A stretch of DNA of 46,368 bases from Thermacetogenium sp. UBA5472 (GCA_002426495.1 DIQC01000059.1:17034-63401), one strand, 5' to 3'. Shown: positions 1 to 8,564, numbered from the stretch's first letter. A program made the numbers and translations. The notes: generated from the sequence alone by a model not told the origin.

Positions 1-5
1 AAAAT

Positions 6-32
6 GTGGCAAACGAAACGTCCCCTTGCCAC
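6..32 (-). repeat. REP-like palindrome, copy 1
   Basis: Seven-base arms GTGGCAA (6-12) and TTGCCAC (26-32) are perfect reverse complements around a core that reads GGGGACGTTTCGT on the minus strand. The core matches the repeat at 32677-32703 almost exactly, and is related to those at 3761, 5361 and 32816 whose arms differ. It lies just upstream of the ribosome site of the DUF1614 gene. Confidence 0.75.
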
Positions 33-48
33 GTGAGGGGGGATTCGC

Positions 49-693
49 TTGATTCCGTTTTTATTCTTGATTCTGTTAATACCGCTGCTGCTGCTTCTTC
101 TGTTCTTCAATGTGGCCACTTTTTCTTTTTCCCGTCTGGGCATGTCTCAAAGTGGGGCATTTCTGTTTTTGACAGCATCTATTATCGGCAGCTTGATCAA
201 TATCCCTCTTTCCCGGCGCCGTGTACGGGTATATAATCGCCAGGGCAATCTGCTGTCTATGTTTTTCTTTTACTACCCTCCTGCTGTACAGGAGCAGGTG
301 ATTTGCATCAATGTAGGGGGAGCGGGCCTACCTGCCCTTCTTTCACTCTATCTGCTTTTGGGTGGGCGGGCACCACTTTGGCCCACTCTCTTTGCCTTTA
401 TCGCTGTCACCATTGTGGCCAAAATGATGTCCAGACCCAAACCTGGTGTGGGCATTGTTATGCCAGCCTTTATCCCTCCCCTTGTTGCTGCAGCTGCGGC
501 TTTAATCCTGGCACCTGGCGGTTCCACTGCTCCTGTGGCTTATGTTGCCGGTACTATGGGCACCCTGATTGGGGCCGACCTGTTGAACTGGAGGGCATTT
601 CAGAATCTGGGAGGGCAGATGATAAGTATCGGAGGGGCAGGAATCTTTGATGGCGTTTTTCTGGTCGGCATCATTGCCGCTTTTTTAGGGTAA
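49..693 (+). CDS. DUF1614 family multi-pass membrane protein
   Basis: A 214-residue, strongly hydrophobic protein whose function is unknown. About seven membrane segments can be drawn, near residues 2-21, 36-55, 88-105, 108-126, 136-156, 160-178 and 194-213. The C-terminal part has GTLIGADLLN followed by SIGGAGIFDGVF, which I recognise as typical of the DUF1614 family. The start is a TTG at 49, preceded by the G-rich ribosome site GAGGGGGG a few bases upstream; no ATG fits the frame earlier. It is a single gene, with the convergent cyclodeaminase-family gene downstream. The family assignment is from motif memory; no substrate or role can be inferred from the neighbours. Confidence 0.75.
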   Translation: MIPFLFLILLIPLLLLLLFFNVATFSFSRLGMSQSGAFLFLTASIIGSLINIPLSRRRVRVYNRQGNLLSMFFFYYPPAVQEQVICINVGGAGLPALLSLYLLLGGRAPLWPTLFAFIAVTIVAKMMSRPKPGVGIVMPAFIPPLVAAAAALILAPGGSTAPVAYVAGTMGTLIGADLLNWRAFQNLGGQMISIGGAGIFDGVFLVGIIAAFLG

Positions 694-762
694 TGGAGTT
701 TCAGATTCTATCTGTCTGGAAAAGCGTGTTTTTCTGACTCGGGAGCTGAAATTGTGGCGGTA

Positions 763-1338
763 TCAGGTGTTTGAACAGGCCTCCTGTTCCAGCGCTGTTA
801 TTTGGTTTGTAAAGCTTTCCCGTTCCTCCTGACTGAGCAGTGGTAGGTTATAGCGTGCCACAGTGAGGGAGGCTTTTTTGCTCCCCTCTGCTAGGCAGCG
901 CGCGCACTCTGCGTCTGCTTGAACAGGGGCATAGGATTTGGGGAAGGCATGTGTGATCAAAGCGATGATTTCCCCGGCACAGCAAGCAATATCTAGGGGA
1001 ATGCTGGTCGCTTTCCCTCCGCCCTGGGGTACCCCCTCCATAAAATCCTTTATCGCAAAACCGTCCTCCTGGGCTAGAGCAAGTGATTGTTCTAAGATCT
1101 GATCAGCTTTATGCAGTGTTTCTTCCCAAAAGATTTTCCGGTCTTGGTTATCCTTTCTTGTAGATAAGTCCTCTTTAATTTTGCGCAGGTTAACCCGGCA
1201 GACCATGGCAAACAGGGCCGCGGCATGGGCAGCAGTCATAGCAGCAGAAGAACCTGCACTGGGGTAAAGAGAATCTGCAGAAAGCTCCTGGAAATAAGCC
1301 GTCAATTGATAATCTTTAATAACTGGTATATGGTTCAC
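763..1338 (-). CDS. cyclodeaminase/cyclohydrolase family protein (FTCD C-terminal type)
   Basis: A 191-residue, mostly helical protein resembling the C-terminal formiminotetrahydrofolate cyclodeaminase domain of FTCD and the stand-alone FchA methenyl-THF cyclohydrolases of clostridia. The N-terminal signature that is usually a Pro-Gly-Gly-Gly-Ser-rich turn appears as YPSAGSSAAMTAAHAAAL near residues 26-43. The Cys-containing helix VPQGGGKATSIPLDIACCAGEI lies in the middle. Family members act on folate one-carbon units, converting 5-formimino-THF or 5,10-methenyl-THF. No other folate gene is adjacent, so which activity applies here is open. Length is close to the usual stand-alone size of 200-210. 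The gene is transcribed away from the hydantoinase-type gene, with about 450 bases between them. Confidence 0.75.
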   Translation of the reverse strand: MNHIPVIKDYQLTAYFQELSADSLYPSAGSSAAMTAAHAAALFAMVCRVNLRKIKEDLSTRKDNQDRKIFWEETLHKADQILEQSLALAQEDGFAIKDFMEGVPQGGGKATSIPLDIACCAGEIIALITHAFPKSYAPVQADAECARCLAEGSKKASLTVARYNLPLLSQEERESFTNQITALEQEACSNT

Positions 1339-1445
1339 AAAAATCCCTCTCTTCGTAATAGTGTAAGCCCTAACATATTATGCTTATTTTCTGATTCGAG
1401 AGTGTTATTTATTACTCCTGCTCCTGTTCTGTCTTAGAATTAAAA

Positions 1446-1616
1446 GTAAGTTACCTTTATGCAGCTATAACAGGGACAAGAGGGCTGAAATCACGGTTAA
1501 CAGTTTTTGTAGGGAATAACGCTCCAAGAGGATGGCAAAACAAAGAAGAAGTTGCTCAAGAGTTGGCCCATCAGGCAATGGAAGAATTCGGCATGATCAA
1601 AAACAACCTTTATTAA
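1446..1616 (+). pseudogene. possible 3' remnant of an unidentified gene
   Basis: An open frame without a good start ends at TAA 1614-1616. Its last part reads VFVGNNAPRGW, then QNKEEVAQELAHQAMEEFGM and IKNNLY, which has the composition of real protein (an amphipathic helix after a beta strand and turn) rather than random intergenic DNA. I do not recognise the family. The upstream part of a normal gene is missing, so this may be the tail of a deleted gene. Confidence 0.3.
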
Positions 1617-1630
1617 AAAATGAGAAAATT

Positions 1631-1668
1631 GAGGACATCAACGGTAAATTTCTACCGGCGAGGTCCTC
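1631..1668 (+). other. two-tier hairpin upstream of the hydantoinase-type gene
   Basis: GAGGAC (1631-1636) pairs with GTCCTC (1663-1668), and inside it CGGTA (1642-1646) pairs with TACCG (1653-1657). It follows the remnant ORF and precedes the candidate -10 element. There is only a short T run, so it could be a weak terminator for the lost upstream gene. Confidence 0.35.
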
Positions 1669-1670
1669 TT

Positions 1671-1679
1671 TGGTATAAT
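1671..1679 (+). promoter_or_regulatory. candidate extended -10 promoter
   Basis: TGGTATAAT is an extended -10 element (TGnTATAAT), about 110 bases before the start of the hydantoinase-type gene. No clear TTGACA-like -35 lies upstream, which is acceptable for extended -10 promoters. The assignment is sequence-only. Confidence 0.35.
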
Positions 1680-1791
1680 GGGTATATTGGGCTTCGCTAC
1701 CATGATCTATTCATGGTATATTTTACATAATATAAGCTAAATAATGAACTATTGTTAATGCAAGCAATCTTTTAGGGATGGAGGCAGCAAT

Positions 1792-3741
1792 ATGTCGTTA
1801 GTTCTAGGTATAGACACAGGTGGGACTTATACAGATGGCGTTATTTTGGATATAAACAGCCAAAAGGTTATAGCAAAAGCCAAGGTGCTGACTACTCATG
1901 ATAATTTGACAAGCTGTATTGGCGAGTGCTTTCAGGAAATAAAATGTGATGCAGTTAATGATGTGAAAATGGTAGCCCTTTCTACCACTTTAGCAACTAA
2001 TGCCGTAGTGGAGGGGCGTGGGGGTGAAGTGGGACTGCTACTGATTGGCCATGAACCAATAGATAAACTCCCGACGAAATTTTATCAGGTTATCACAGGT
2101 GGCCATGATGTGGCTGGCAATCTGCAAGCAGAATTGGATGTGGAGCAAGTTCGCCGTGCCATCCGTTATTTTGAGGGAAAGGTTGAAGCTGTGGCCATCT
2201 CCAGCTTTTTCAGCATTCGCAACCCGGAACATGAACAGCAGGCCAGAGAGCTAATACGTGAAATGATGGATGTGCCGATAGTCTGCGGCCATGAGCTTTC
2301 CTCTTCTCTGGGGTTTCACGAACGCACCGTCACTGCTGTCCTGAACGCCGGGCTTTTGCCAACAATAGCTTCATTGATTGAGGCAGTGAAAGGGGTTTTG
2401 ACAGCAGAGCAGATCGATGCTCCGTTGATGATCGTCAAAGGTGACGGCAGTTTGATGAGTGAGAGTGTGGCCAGGATCAAGCCCATCGAAACCCTGCTGT
2501 CCGGACCTGCTGCCAGCATCTATGGAGCCACATATTGTGCCAAGGTTAAGGATGCTTTGGTGCTGGATATGGGTGGAACAACCACCGATATTGCACTTCT
2601 GTCCGATGAGGTGCCCAAGGTAAATAATGAGGGAGCTGTTGTCGGAGGCTGGGCAACCCGAGTCAAGGCAGCTGAAATTAATACCTATGGAATCGGTGGG
2701 GATAGCTATATACAAGTAGACAAAGATAAGAATCTGTCCATCGGACCGCAAAGGGTGTGGCCTTTGGCAGTAGCAGCCAGCAAATATCCCAATTTGTTTG
2801 AGGAATTAAGTAGCCAGTTCAAAAGTGGCAATTATGATTCATATTTAGGCCAAGCAGCCGATTGTTATATCCTGGTGCAGCCATCTGTTTCTGTAGAATT
2901 GACAGCCATTGAAGCAGAAGCTGTTAAATTGTTGAAAAAGCAGCCCCATACACTGCGATTTTTAGCCAATAAGATGGGGTTAGAAACATTTCGTGTGGAT
3001 CTCAGCCGTTTGGTGGAAATGGGTATTGTAGATAAAGCTTCTTTAACTCCCACTGATATCGTACATGCCAATGGCCGCTATACCCAATGGAATCAGGAAG
3101 CTTCCATTTTGGGTGTAAGAATGATGGCTCATAAAATGAGAAAGGGTTATCAAGAGTTTCTTGATTTAGCTATAGATGCTGTTGTGGATAAGATTGCCCT
3201 GACTATCATCCAAAGCACTGTCAATTTTGAGGGTGAACACTTTGATGTTCAGGATGAAAGAGGGGCAATGTATTTTGTCGATAAGATTTTGCAGTTCCAA
3301 GAAAAAGAGATTATGGACTGTAGCCTTGATTTTAATCTGCCGTTAATTGCAATAGGTGCGCCTGTACAGGCTTATCTACCCGATGTAGCCAAAAAACTAG
3401 GGCTGGAATTAAACATACCGGGCAATGCGGAAATTGCCAATGCTATCGGAGCAGCATCTGGTAATATTGTTGAGGTTGTTCAGGTTTTGATACAGCCAGA
3501 TGGTGATGAGCGGTTTATCGTTTTTGCCCCATGGGAACGGATTAAGTTTGAAAAATATGGTGAGGCTCTTGACTACGCGTTAACAGAGGCTTCCAAAAGA
3601 GTGGCAGAACAAGTAGAAAAATCTGGTGCCGCAGAATATGAGATCAGCACAAACAAGGAAGAATCCTTTGCCGAGGGCTGGAACATGTTTGTGGAAACAA
3701 GAATAACAGTCACAGCAGTAGGCAAGCCTAAATGGGTGTAA
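1792..3741 (+). CDS. hydantoinase/oxoprolinase family protein (HyuA-type ASKHA ATPase)
   Basis: A 649-residue protein. The N-terminal phosphate-binding loop DTGGTYTDG is at residues 8-16, the Hydantoinase_A core starts near 190, and the second nucleotide-binding motif LDMGGTTTDIALL is at 258-270 with YGIGGDS at 299-305. Relatives are ATP-dependent subunits of hydantoinases, 5-oxoprolinases and acetone carboxylases. Residues about 385-440 look like a winged-helix-like insertion (LLKKQPHTLRFLANKMGL, then LSRLVEMGIV), which is unusual for HyuA. There is no HyuB partner beside it, so the substrate is unknown. GGAGG stands about ten bases before the ATG. The gene is monocistronic in appearance and is followed at once by REP-like copy 2. 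Confidence 0.8.
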   Translation: MSLVLGIDTGGTYTDGVILDINSQKVIAKAKVLTTHDNLTSCIGECFQEIKCDAVNDVKMVALSTTLATNAVVEGRGGEVGLLLIGHEPIDKLPTKFYQVITGGHDVAGNLQAELDVEQVRRAIRYFEGKVEAVAISSFFSIRNPEHEQQARELIREMMDVPIVCGHELSSSLGFHERTVTAVLNAGLLPTIASLIEAVKGVLTAEQIDAPLMIVKGDGSLMSESVARIKPIETLLSGPAASIYGATYCAKVKDALVLDMGGTTTDIALLSDEVPKVNNEGAVVGGWATRVKAAEINTYGIGGDSYIQVDKDKNLSIGPQRVWPLAVAASKYPNLFEELSSQFKSGNYDSYLGQAADCYILVQPSVSVELTAIEAEAVKLLKKQPHTLRFLANKMGLETFRVDLSRLVEMGIVDKASLTPTDIVHANGRYTQWNQEASILGVRMMAHKMRKGYQEFLDLAIDAVVDKIALTIIQSTVNFEGEHFDVQDERGAMYFVDKILQFQEKEIMDCSLDFNLPLIAIGAPVQAYLPDVAKKLGLELNIPGNAEIANAIGAASGNIVEVVQVLIQPDGDERFIVFAPWERIKFEKYGEALDYALTEASKRVAEQVEKSGAAEYEISTNKEESFAEGWNMFVETRITVTAVGKPKWV

Positions 3742-3760
3742 CTGATTACTCGGTGAAAAA

Positions 3761-3785
3761 TGCAATGGGGACGGTTCCTATTGCA
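3761..3785 (+). repeat. REP-like palindrome, copy 2
   Basis: Arms TGCAAT (3761-3766) and ATTGCA (3780-3785) are perfect complements around the core GGGGACGGTTCCT. The core is shared with the other copies while the arm sequence is different. It fills the gap between the hydantoinase-type gene and recO. Confidence 0.75.
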
Positions 3786-3805
3786 TACTGAAATTGGAGG
3801 AGCTA

Positions 3806-4594
3806 ATGGGGATCTATAAAGCAGAGGCCATTGTACTGAGGAGCATGGTCTACCAGGAGGCTGACCGGATTCTCACGCTGTTTACCCGTGAGGAGGGGAA
3901 GGTTTCAGCCATTGCCAGGGGGGTGCGCAAGACTACCAGCCGCCTGCGGGGGGCAGTGCAGCTGTTCAGCCATACTCATCTGGTTCTTTACGGGGGTAGA
4001 AGCATGGATACTGTTTCCCAAGGGGATGCTGAGGAGCAATTTTCCTACCTGGAACAGGATCTGGAGCGTTTCAGCACAGCCAGCTACTGTGCCGAACTGG
4101 TAGACCGCCTTACCCAGGCGAGAGAACGGCAGCCAAACGTTTTCTTTCTCATGCTCTCTACTCTACGGGCATTAAAAGATGGGAATCCTAAACTCACCGC
4201 CCGTGTCTTTGAACTCAAACTGTTAGATATTCTCGGCTTTTGTCCCTCCCTGACCGAATGTGTAGTAGGGAATCATCCATATTCTATTGAAACAGGAGAG
4301 CAACAAAAACGGGTTTGGTTCAGCATTGAAGGGGGAGGGGTCGTTTGCCCTGCCTGTGCTGAAAGCTGTGAAGGGGTGCGATCCTTTTCTCCGGCCACTC
4401 TAGGTGCCCTGGGCTATTTTTTGCGGTCTCCTTTAGAGCAGGCCATTAAAGCAAAGCTCACTCCGCAAGTCCTGAGGGAATTGGCCAGTTTATTGCAGGA
4501 TTTTTTGACATACCATGGTGATGTCAGACCCCGTTCCCGTTCTTTTTTAAATGCCTTTCGCGATGAAGATGCCAAGAATGGGCATAATAAGTGA
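3806..4594 (+). CDS. recO: DNA repair protein RecO
   Basis: RecO mediates RecA loading in the RecFOR gap-repair pathway and anneals SSB-coated DNA. The 262-residue product has an N-terminal OB-fold region (YKAEAIVLRSMVYQEADRIL), a helical middle, and a zinc site formed by Cys146, Cys152, Cys181 and Cys184 (the last two in CPAC), as in many Firmicute RecO proteins. I chose ATG 3806 because GGAGG at 3796-3800 is correctly spaced for it; an upstream in-frame TTG at 3794 would place the ribosome site inside the gene. It begins the recO-glyQS-ccpN-like order common in Firmicutes. Confidence 0.93.
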   Translation: MGIYKAEAIVLRSMVYQEADRILTLFTREEGKVSAIARGVRKTTSRLRGAVQLFSHTHLVLYGGRSMDTVSQGDAEEQFSYLEQDLERFSTASYCAELVDRLTQARERQPNVFFLMLSTLRALKDGNPKLTARVFELKLLDILGFCPSLTECVVGNHPYSIETGEQQKRVWFSIEGGGVVCPACAESCEGVRSFSPATLGALGYFLRSPLEQAIKAKLTPQVLRELASLLQDFLTYHGDVRPRSRSFLNAFRDEDAKNGHNK

Positions 4595-4622
4595 AATATA
4601 TGCCCATTGCATATAAAGGTAG

Positions 4623-5057
4623 GTGGATGATGTGGATGATCTGTTGGAAAAGGTGGATTTTATCCGGCAGCGGATGGGTGTAAGCTATAAAGAGGCTAAA
4701 GATGCCTTGGATGAGGCGAATGGGGATACTGTCAATGCATTGATCATGTTGGAACAAGAACAGGAAGGGAAGTCCTGCTGCAGTTGGGGGGATATCCTGT
4801 CCAAGGGTGCTTGTACCAAAATTCGCCTGAAGAAGGGGGATGCTTCTCTTTGCGAAGTTCCAGTCGGTGTAGGCATGGTTGGCATTTTGGGTATGCTGGT
4901 CAGTGATGAACTGGCTGTGCTTGGCGCTGTGGGCACTGTGGCAGCATTGCTCAATAACTGCACACTGGAGATCGCCGATGAAATCATGTCTGACGAGTCC
5001 GAAGAAGAAGTTGGCCATAATATGTCGGAAGGTGTAGAAGTACAAATACAAACTTGA
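4623..5057 (+). CDS. DUF4342 protein with UBA-like N-terminus
   Basis: A 144-residue protein. Residues 1-45 form a UBA/CUE-like three-helix region (FIRQRMGVSYKEAKDALDEA, then NGDTVNALIML), and the remainder has a glycine-rich hydrophobic segment (VGVGMVGILGMLVSDEL and LAVLGAVGTVAALLN) that may be membrane-associated. This layout matches DUF4342. The tail is acidic. Two GTG codons can start it, at 4623 and 4632; the second has AGGTGG five bases upstream and is equally likely. It lies 28 bases after recO and probably shares its transcript. Function is unknown. Confidence 0.7.
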   Translation: MDDVDDLLEKVDFIRQRMGVSYKEAKDALDEANGDTVNALIMLEQEQEGKSCCSWGDILSKGACTKIRLKKGDASLCEVPVGVGMVGILGMLVSDELAVLGAVGTVAALLNNCTLEIADEIMSDESEEEVGHNMSEGVEVQIQT

Positions 5058-5104
5058 CAGTTATCTTCCTAATTGATAGATTGGAGTGAATAAATACTGA
5101 TATA

Positions 5105-5352
5105 GATTGAAGTCAACAAATAAGCCATGATGAAGAAGAGTAGCCATTTATTGTTTTGCCCCAGAGAGCCGGGATGGTGTGAACCGGTCAAACAAGATGG
5201 TGAAGGGACTTCGGAGCAGCAGGAGGAAACCCAGTATTGAGGGAAGTAAAACCTGCATTAAGCAAGGGGGCGCCAGATGTTTTGCGCCAAGCAGGGTGGA
5301 ACCGCGGGAAATCCCGTCCCTGCAGCATTAATGCTGCAGGGACGGGATTTTA
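5105..5352 (+). promoter_or_regulatory. glycyl T-box riboswitch leader of glyQS
   Basis: The conserved T-box AGGGTGGAACCGCG is at 5293-5306. Stem I contains GATGAAGAAGAGTAG (GA motif) and AGAGAGCCGGG-type distal elements around 5163-5190. The specifier region reads GAAGGGACTTC near 5203-5212 and contains the glycine codon GGG (5205-5207), matching the downstream gene. Uncharged tRNA-Gly would stabilise the antiterminator and allow transcription into glyQS. The terminator that competes with it is listed separately. Confidence 0.93.
5311..5352 (+). terminator. T-box-controlled intrinsic terminator
   Basis: An 18-base perfect stem, 5311-5328 with 5331-5348, begins ATCCCGTCCC and closes GGGACGGGAT, followed by TTTATT. 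The 5' arm starts just after the T-box motif, as needed for the terminator/antiterminator switch. Confidence 0.93.
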
Positions 5353-5360
5353 TTCGTTAG

Positions 5361-5390
5361 CGTGACACGGGGACGGGGGGTATTGTCACG
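5361..5390 (+). repeat. REP-like palindrome, copy 3, inside the glyQ leader
   Basis: Arms CGTGACA (5361-5367) and TGTCACG (5384-5390) are perfect complements around CGGGGACGGGGGGTAT. It sits 12 bases after the T-box terminator, so it would be part of the glyQS messenger when the terminator is read through. Confidence 0.75.
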
Positions 5391-5435
5391 GTTTCCACAC
5401 GCGGCCAACGGAAAAGATGTGAGAAGTGGGAATGG

Positions 5436-5456
5436 AAGCCGGCGGTCAGGGGTCGG
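5436..5456 (+). repeat. degenerate heptanucleotide tandem repeat, island 1
   Basis: Three adjacent 7-nt units, AAGCCGG, CGGTCAG and GGGTCGG, share the pattern nnGTCRG or nnGCCGG. A weaker unit AAGTGGG precedes them. The same unit type recurs at 21408-21435. It lies in the untranslated region between the T-box terminator and glyQ. Confidence 0.5.
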
Positions 5457-5543
5457 AGAAAGAAGCTATTTTGCAAATCAATAAAGCCTGTCCGGCACTT
5501 TTGTCGTTTATTATTAAGATAATTATAAGGAGGAACAAAGGTT

Positions 5544-6488
5544 ATGAGTGATTTAAGTTTTCAAGAGATTATCGCCCGGCTCAATGGTTATTGGAGCAAG
5601 TACTGTATTATCCAGCAGCCTTATGATCTGGAGGTAGGTGCTGGGACAATGAATCCAGCCACAGCCTTGAGGGTTTTAGGCCCGGAGCCTTGGAATGTTG
5701 CCTATGTTGAGCCATCACGGCGGCCCACAGATGGCAGGTATGGCGATAACCCCAACAGGTTGCAGCACTACTATCAGTATCAGGTAATTTTGAAGCCTTC
5801 ACCTGATGATATCATCGATCTCTACCTGGACAGTCTCTCTCAACTGGGTCTTGATCTGCGTTCTCATGATATTCGACTTGTAGAGGATAATTGGGAATCC
5901 CCTAATTTAGGTGCCTGGGGTTTGGGTTGGGAGGTCTGGTTGGATGGCATGGAGATTACACAGTTCACCTATTTCCAACAGTGTGGAGGATTTGACTGTA
6001 AACCTGTAAGTGTTGAGCTCACCTATGGGATTGAGCGGATTGCCATGTACATTCAGGGTGTTGATAATGTGTATGACGTAAACTGGACTGGAGAGATTGC
6101 TTATGGTGATATTCATCATCAGAGTGAAGTGGATCATTCCTATTACAATTTTGAAGAAGCAAATATTGAGATGCTGTTTGCGCTCTTTGAGATGTATGAA
6201 AAGGAGTCAAAATGCATCAGTGGCAAAGGGCTTGTGCTGCCTTCCTATGATTATGTATTAAAGTGTTCACATGTTTTTAACCTGTTGGATGCCCGTGGAG
6301 CTTTGAGTGTATCTGAGCGCACAGCTTACATCGGCAGGGTGCGCCATCTAGCTCGTCTGAGCGCCCAGGCTTACTTGGAGCAGAGGGAGCGGTTGGGCTA
6401 TCCACTGATCAAGGATGCCCGGAAAAGGGAAGCTTTGCAGCTGCCTGCTCTGGACAATTATAAAATTTCTGCGTCAAAGGAGGTCTAA
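5544..6488 (+). CDS. glyQ: glycine--tRNA ligase alpha subunit
   Basis: The catalytic alpha chain of the bacterial alpha2beta2 glycyl-tRNA synthetase, a class II enzyme that charges tRNA-Gly. The 314-residue product opens with SFQEIIARLNGYWSKYGC-like sequence (here WSKYCII) and contains EVGAGTMNPAT, the motif 2 region EPSRRPTDGRYG, and ELTYGIERIAMYIQG near residues 160-175. AAGGAGG stands ahead of the ATG. It is preceded by the glycyl T-box and followed three bases later by glyS, so both subunits are co-translated from one message. Confidence 0.97.
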   Translation: MSDLSFQEIIARLNGYWSKYCIIQQPYDLEVGAGTMNPATALRVLGPEPWNVAYVEPSRRPTDGRYGDNPNRLQHYYQYQVILKPSPDDIIDLYLDSLSQLGLDLRSHDIRLVEDNWESPNLGAWGLGWEVWLDGMEITQFTYFQQCGGFDCKPVSVELTYGIERIAMYIQGVDNVYDVNWTGEIAYGDIHHQSEVDHSYYNFEEANIEMLFALFEMYEKESKCISGKGLVLPSYDYVLKCSHVFNLLDARGALSVSERTAYIGRVRHLARLSAQAYLEQRERLGYPLIKDARKREALQLPALDNYKISASKEV

Positions 6489-6491
6489 TCA

Positions 6492-8564
6492 ATGGACTAT
6501 TTATTAGAAATAGGGGTAGAAGAACTGCCCGCAAGGCTGGCCAGTCCTTTGCTCGGCCAAATGCAAACAGCCGGAGAAAAGATGCTGAATGAGAACAGGA
6601 TTGGCTTCGAAAAGGTGAGTATTTTCTCTTCTCCTCGCAGAATCATTATGTATGTGCAGGGGCTTGTTGCCGAACAGTCAGATCTTGTAAAGGAAGTAAA
6701 GGGCCCCCCTTGTAAGGTGGCTTTTGATCAAGAGGGCAATCCTACAAAGGCAGCTAAAGGGTTCGCAATGAGCCAGAAAGTTTCTGTCTCCAGTCTGGTT
6801 GTAAAAACAATAGACTCCGGAGAATATGTTTTCGCAGATAAACGCATTGAGGGTCGGGAAACAGCGGAGGTGTTAAGTGAGCAGGTTCCCCTGTTGATCA
6901 AAGGGATTTCTTTCCCTCGCCCTATGCGCTGGGGAGACTCGGACTTTCGCTTTATTCGACCCATTCGCTGGCTGGTAAGCCTGCTCGGCTCTCAGGTTGT
7001 GGGTTTTGAAATAGGTGGCCTCTGTCCTGGTTATTATACCTATGGTTTGCGCAATTTCCATACCGAACCCATCAAGATCAATAGCGTAGAAGACTATTTA
7101 GCAAAACTAAGGGAAGCCTCTGTGATCCTGGATCAGGATGAACGCAAAGAGATGATCTGGAGGCTCGCTCAAGAGGAGGCCAACCGAGCAGGGGGGCATC
7201 TCCAGCCAGATGATGAGCTTCTGGAAGAGGTCACATATCTTGTGGAAAGCCCCACACCCCTCTCTGGAAGTTTCGACTCTCGCTTTTTAAAGCTTCCCCC
7301 GGAAGTTGTGATCACCCCTATGCGAGAACACCAGCGTTATTTCCCGGTCTGGGATGAGCAGGAGAAACTCCTGCCCCTGTTTATCGCCTGCGCCAATGGC
7401 CCTATTGATCGAGAAGTTGTCCGCCAGGGTAATGAGAAAGTATTGAGGGCACGCCTCCAGGATGCAGAATTCTTCTTCCAGGAAGACATTAAACAGCCTC
7501 TCGAGGAAAGGGTAGAAGAACTGAAAAAGGTAGTCCACATGGAGGGACTGGGAAGTGTCTACGATAAAGTGGAGCGTCTTGTTGTATTGAGCAGATATCT
7601 ATCTCAAGCACTGGGGTTGGCAGAACAGCAGAGAGAGACAGCAGAGCGGGCGGCTTATCTGTCCAAGGCAGACCTGGTGACCAGTATGGTCTTTGAGTTT
7701 GCGGAGTTACAGGGGGTCATGGGCGGGTATTATGCCATGGCCAGCGGGGAGAATAAGGGTGTATGCAGAGCGATCAGGGATCATTACAAACCACGCACTG
7801 CTGGAGATGAGGTCCCTGCTGAAATACCAGGAGCGGTTGTTGCTATTGCCGATAAGATTGATAATTTGGTGGGGTGTTTTGCAGCAGGGCTGGAGCCTAC
7901 AGGCTCTCAAGACCCATTTGCACTCAGGCGCCAGGGTTTGGGCATCTGTAACATTATTCTCCACCATGAATTCGATTTTTCTCTGGAAGAACTCATAGCC
8001 GCGGCCTACAAGAATCTTGCCAGAATGGAACTCAGCCTGTCTCTTGATGAGATCCAGCACAAACTGGTCGATTTCTTCCAGGCTCGACTGAGATTTCTCT
8101 TCCTAGATTCCGGTTATGCCTATGATGCTATTGAAGCCGCCTTAAGTCCCTCACTTGATCACCTATTCTTGGTCAAAAAGAGATTGGATGCCATCACAAT
8201 GGGGCGGCAAAAGCCGGAGTTTGAGCTGCTGTTGACTGCTTATACTAGAGCGGCACACCTGGATCGTCAGGCAGATAGTGATCATATCGATACCAGCCTG
8301 CTCACTGAGGAGAGTGAGCGGGAACTTTACAATGTCTGGACGGGAATCAAAAAGGAAATTATGCCTTTGCTGCAGGATGGGGATTACCGACAGGCACTTC
8401 TGAGAGGTGCTGCCCTGGCAGAGCCATTGGATGGCTTTTTCGATGAGGTTATGGTCATGGTAGAGGATCCTGGTTTGCGGCGCAACCGATTGGCCCTCCT
8501 CAAAGACATTACAGTCACCTTGGGGCAATTGGGCGATCTGCAGAAAATTGTTAGAAAAGGATAA
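6492..8564 (+). CDS. glyS: glycine--tRNA ligase beta subunit
   Basis: The large tRNA-binding chain of the two-subunit glycyl-tRNA synthetase. The product has 690 residues, normal for the family. It starts with MDYLLEIGVEELPAR, contains FPRPMRWGDSDFRFIRPIRW near 143-160, MREHQRYFPV near 277, an HD-like middle region, and a C-terminal DALR-type anticodon-binding domain. The ribosome site is the AAGGAGG at the end of glyQ. No frameshift or missing segment is seen. Confidence 0.97.
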   Translation: MDYLLEIGVEELPARLASPLLGQMQTAGEKMLNENRIGFEKVSIFSSPRRIIMYVQGLVAEQSDLVKEVKGPPCKVAFDQEGNPTKAAKGFAMSQKVSVSSLVVKTIDSGEYVFADKRIEGRETAEVLSEQVPLLIKGISFPRPMRWGDSDFRFIRPIRWLVSLLGSQVVGFEIGGLCPGYYTYGLRNFHTEPIKINSVEDYLAKLREASVILDQDERKEMIWRLAQEEANRAGGHLQPDDELLEEVTYLVESPTPLSGSFDSRFLKLPPEVVITPMREHQRYFPVWDEQEKLLPLFIACANGPIDREVVRQGNEKVLRARLQDAEFFFQEDIKQPLEERVEELKKVVHMEGLGSVYDKVERLVVLSRYLSQALGLAEQQRETAERAAYLSKADLVTSMVFEFAELQGVMGGYYAMASGENKGVCRAIRDHYKPRTAGDEVPAEIPGAVVAIADKIDNLVGCFAAGLEPTGSQDPFALRRQGLGICNIILHHEFDFSLEELIAAAYKNLARMELSLSLDEIQHKLVDFFQARLRFLFLDSGYAYDAIEAALSPSLDHLFLVKKRLDAITMGRQKPEFELLLTAYTRAAHLDRQADSDHIDTSLLTEESERELYNVWTGIKKEIMPLLQDGDYRQALLRGAALAEPLDGFFDEVMVMVEDPGLRRNRLALLKDITVTLGQLGDLQKIVRKG

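Noticed and set aside
7693..7998. Overlapping frames inside glyS and ppdK
   Set aside because: All lie within well-defined long genes and lack starts and motifs of their own.
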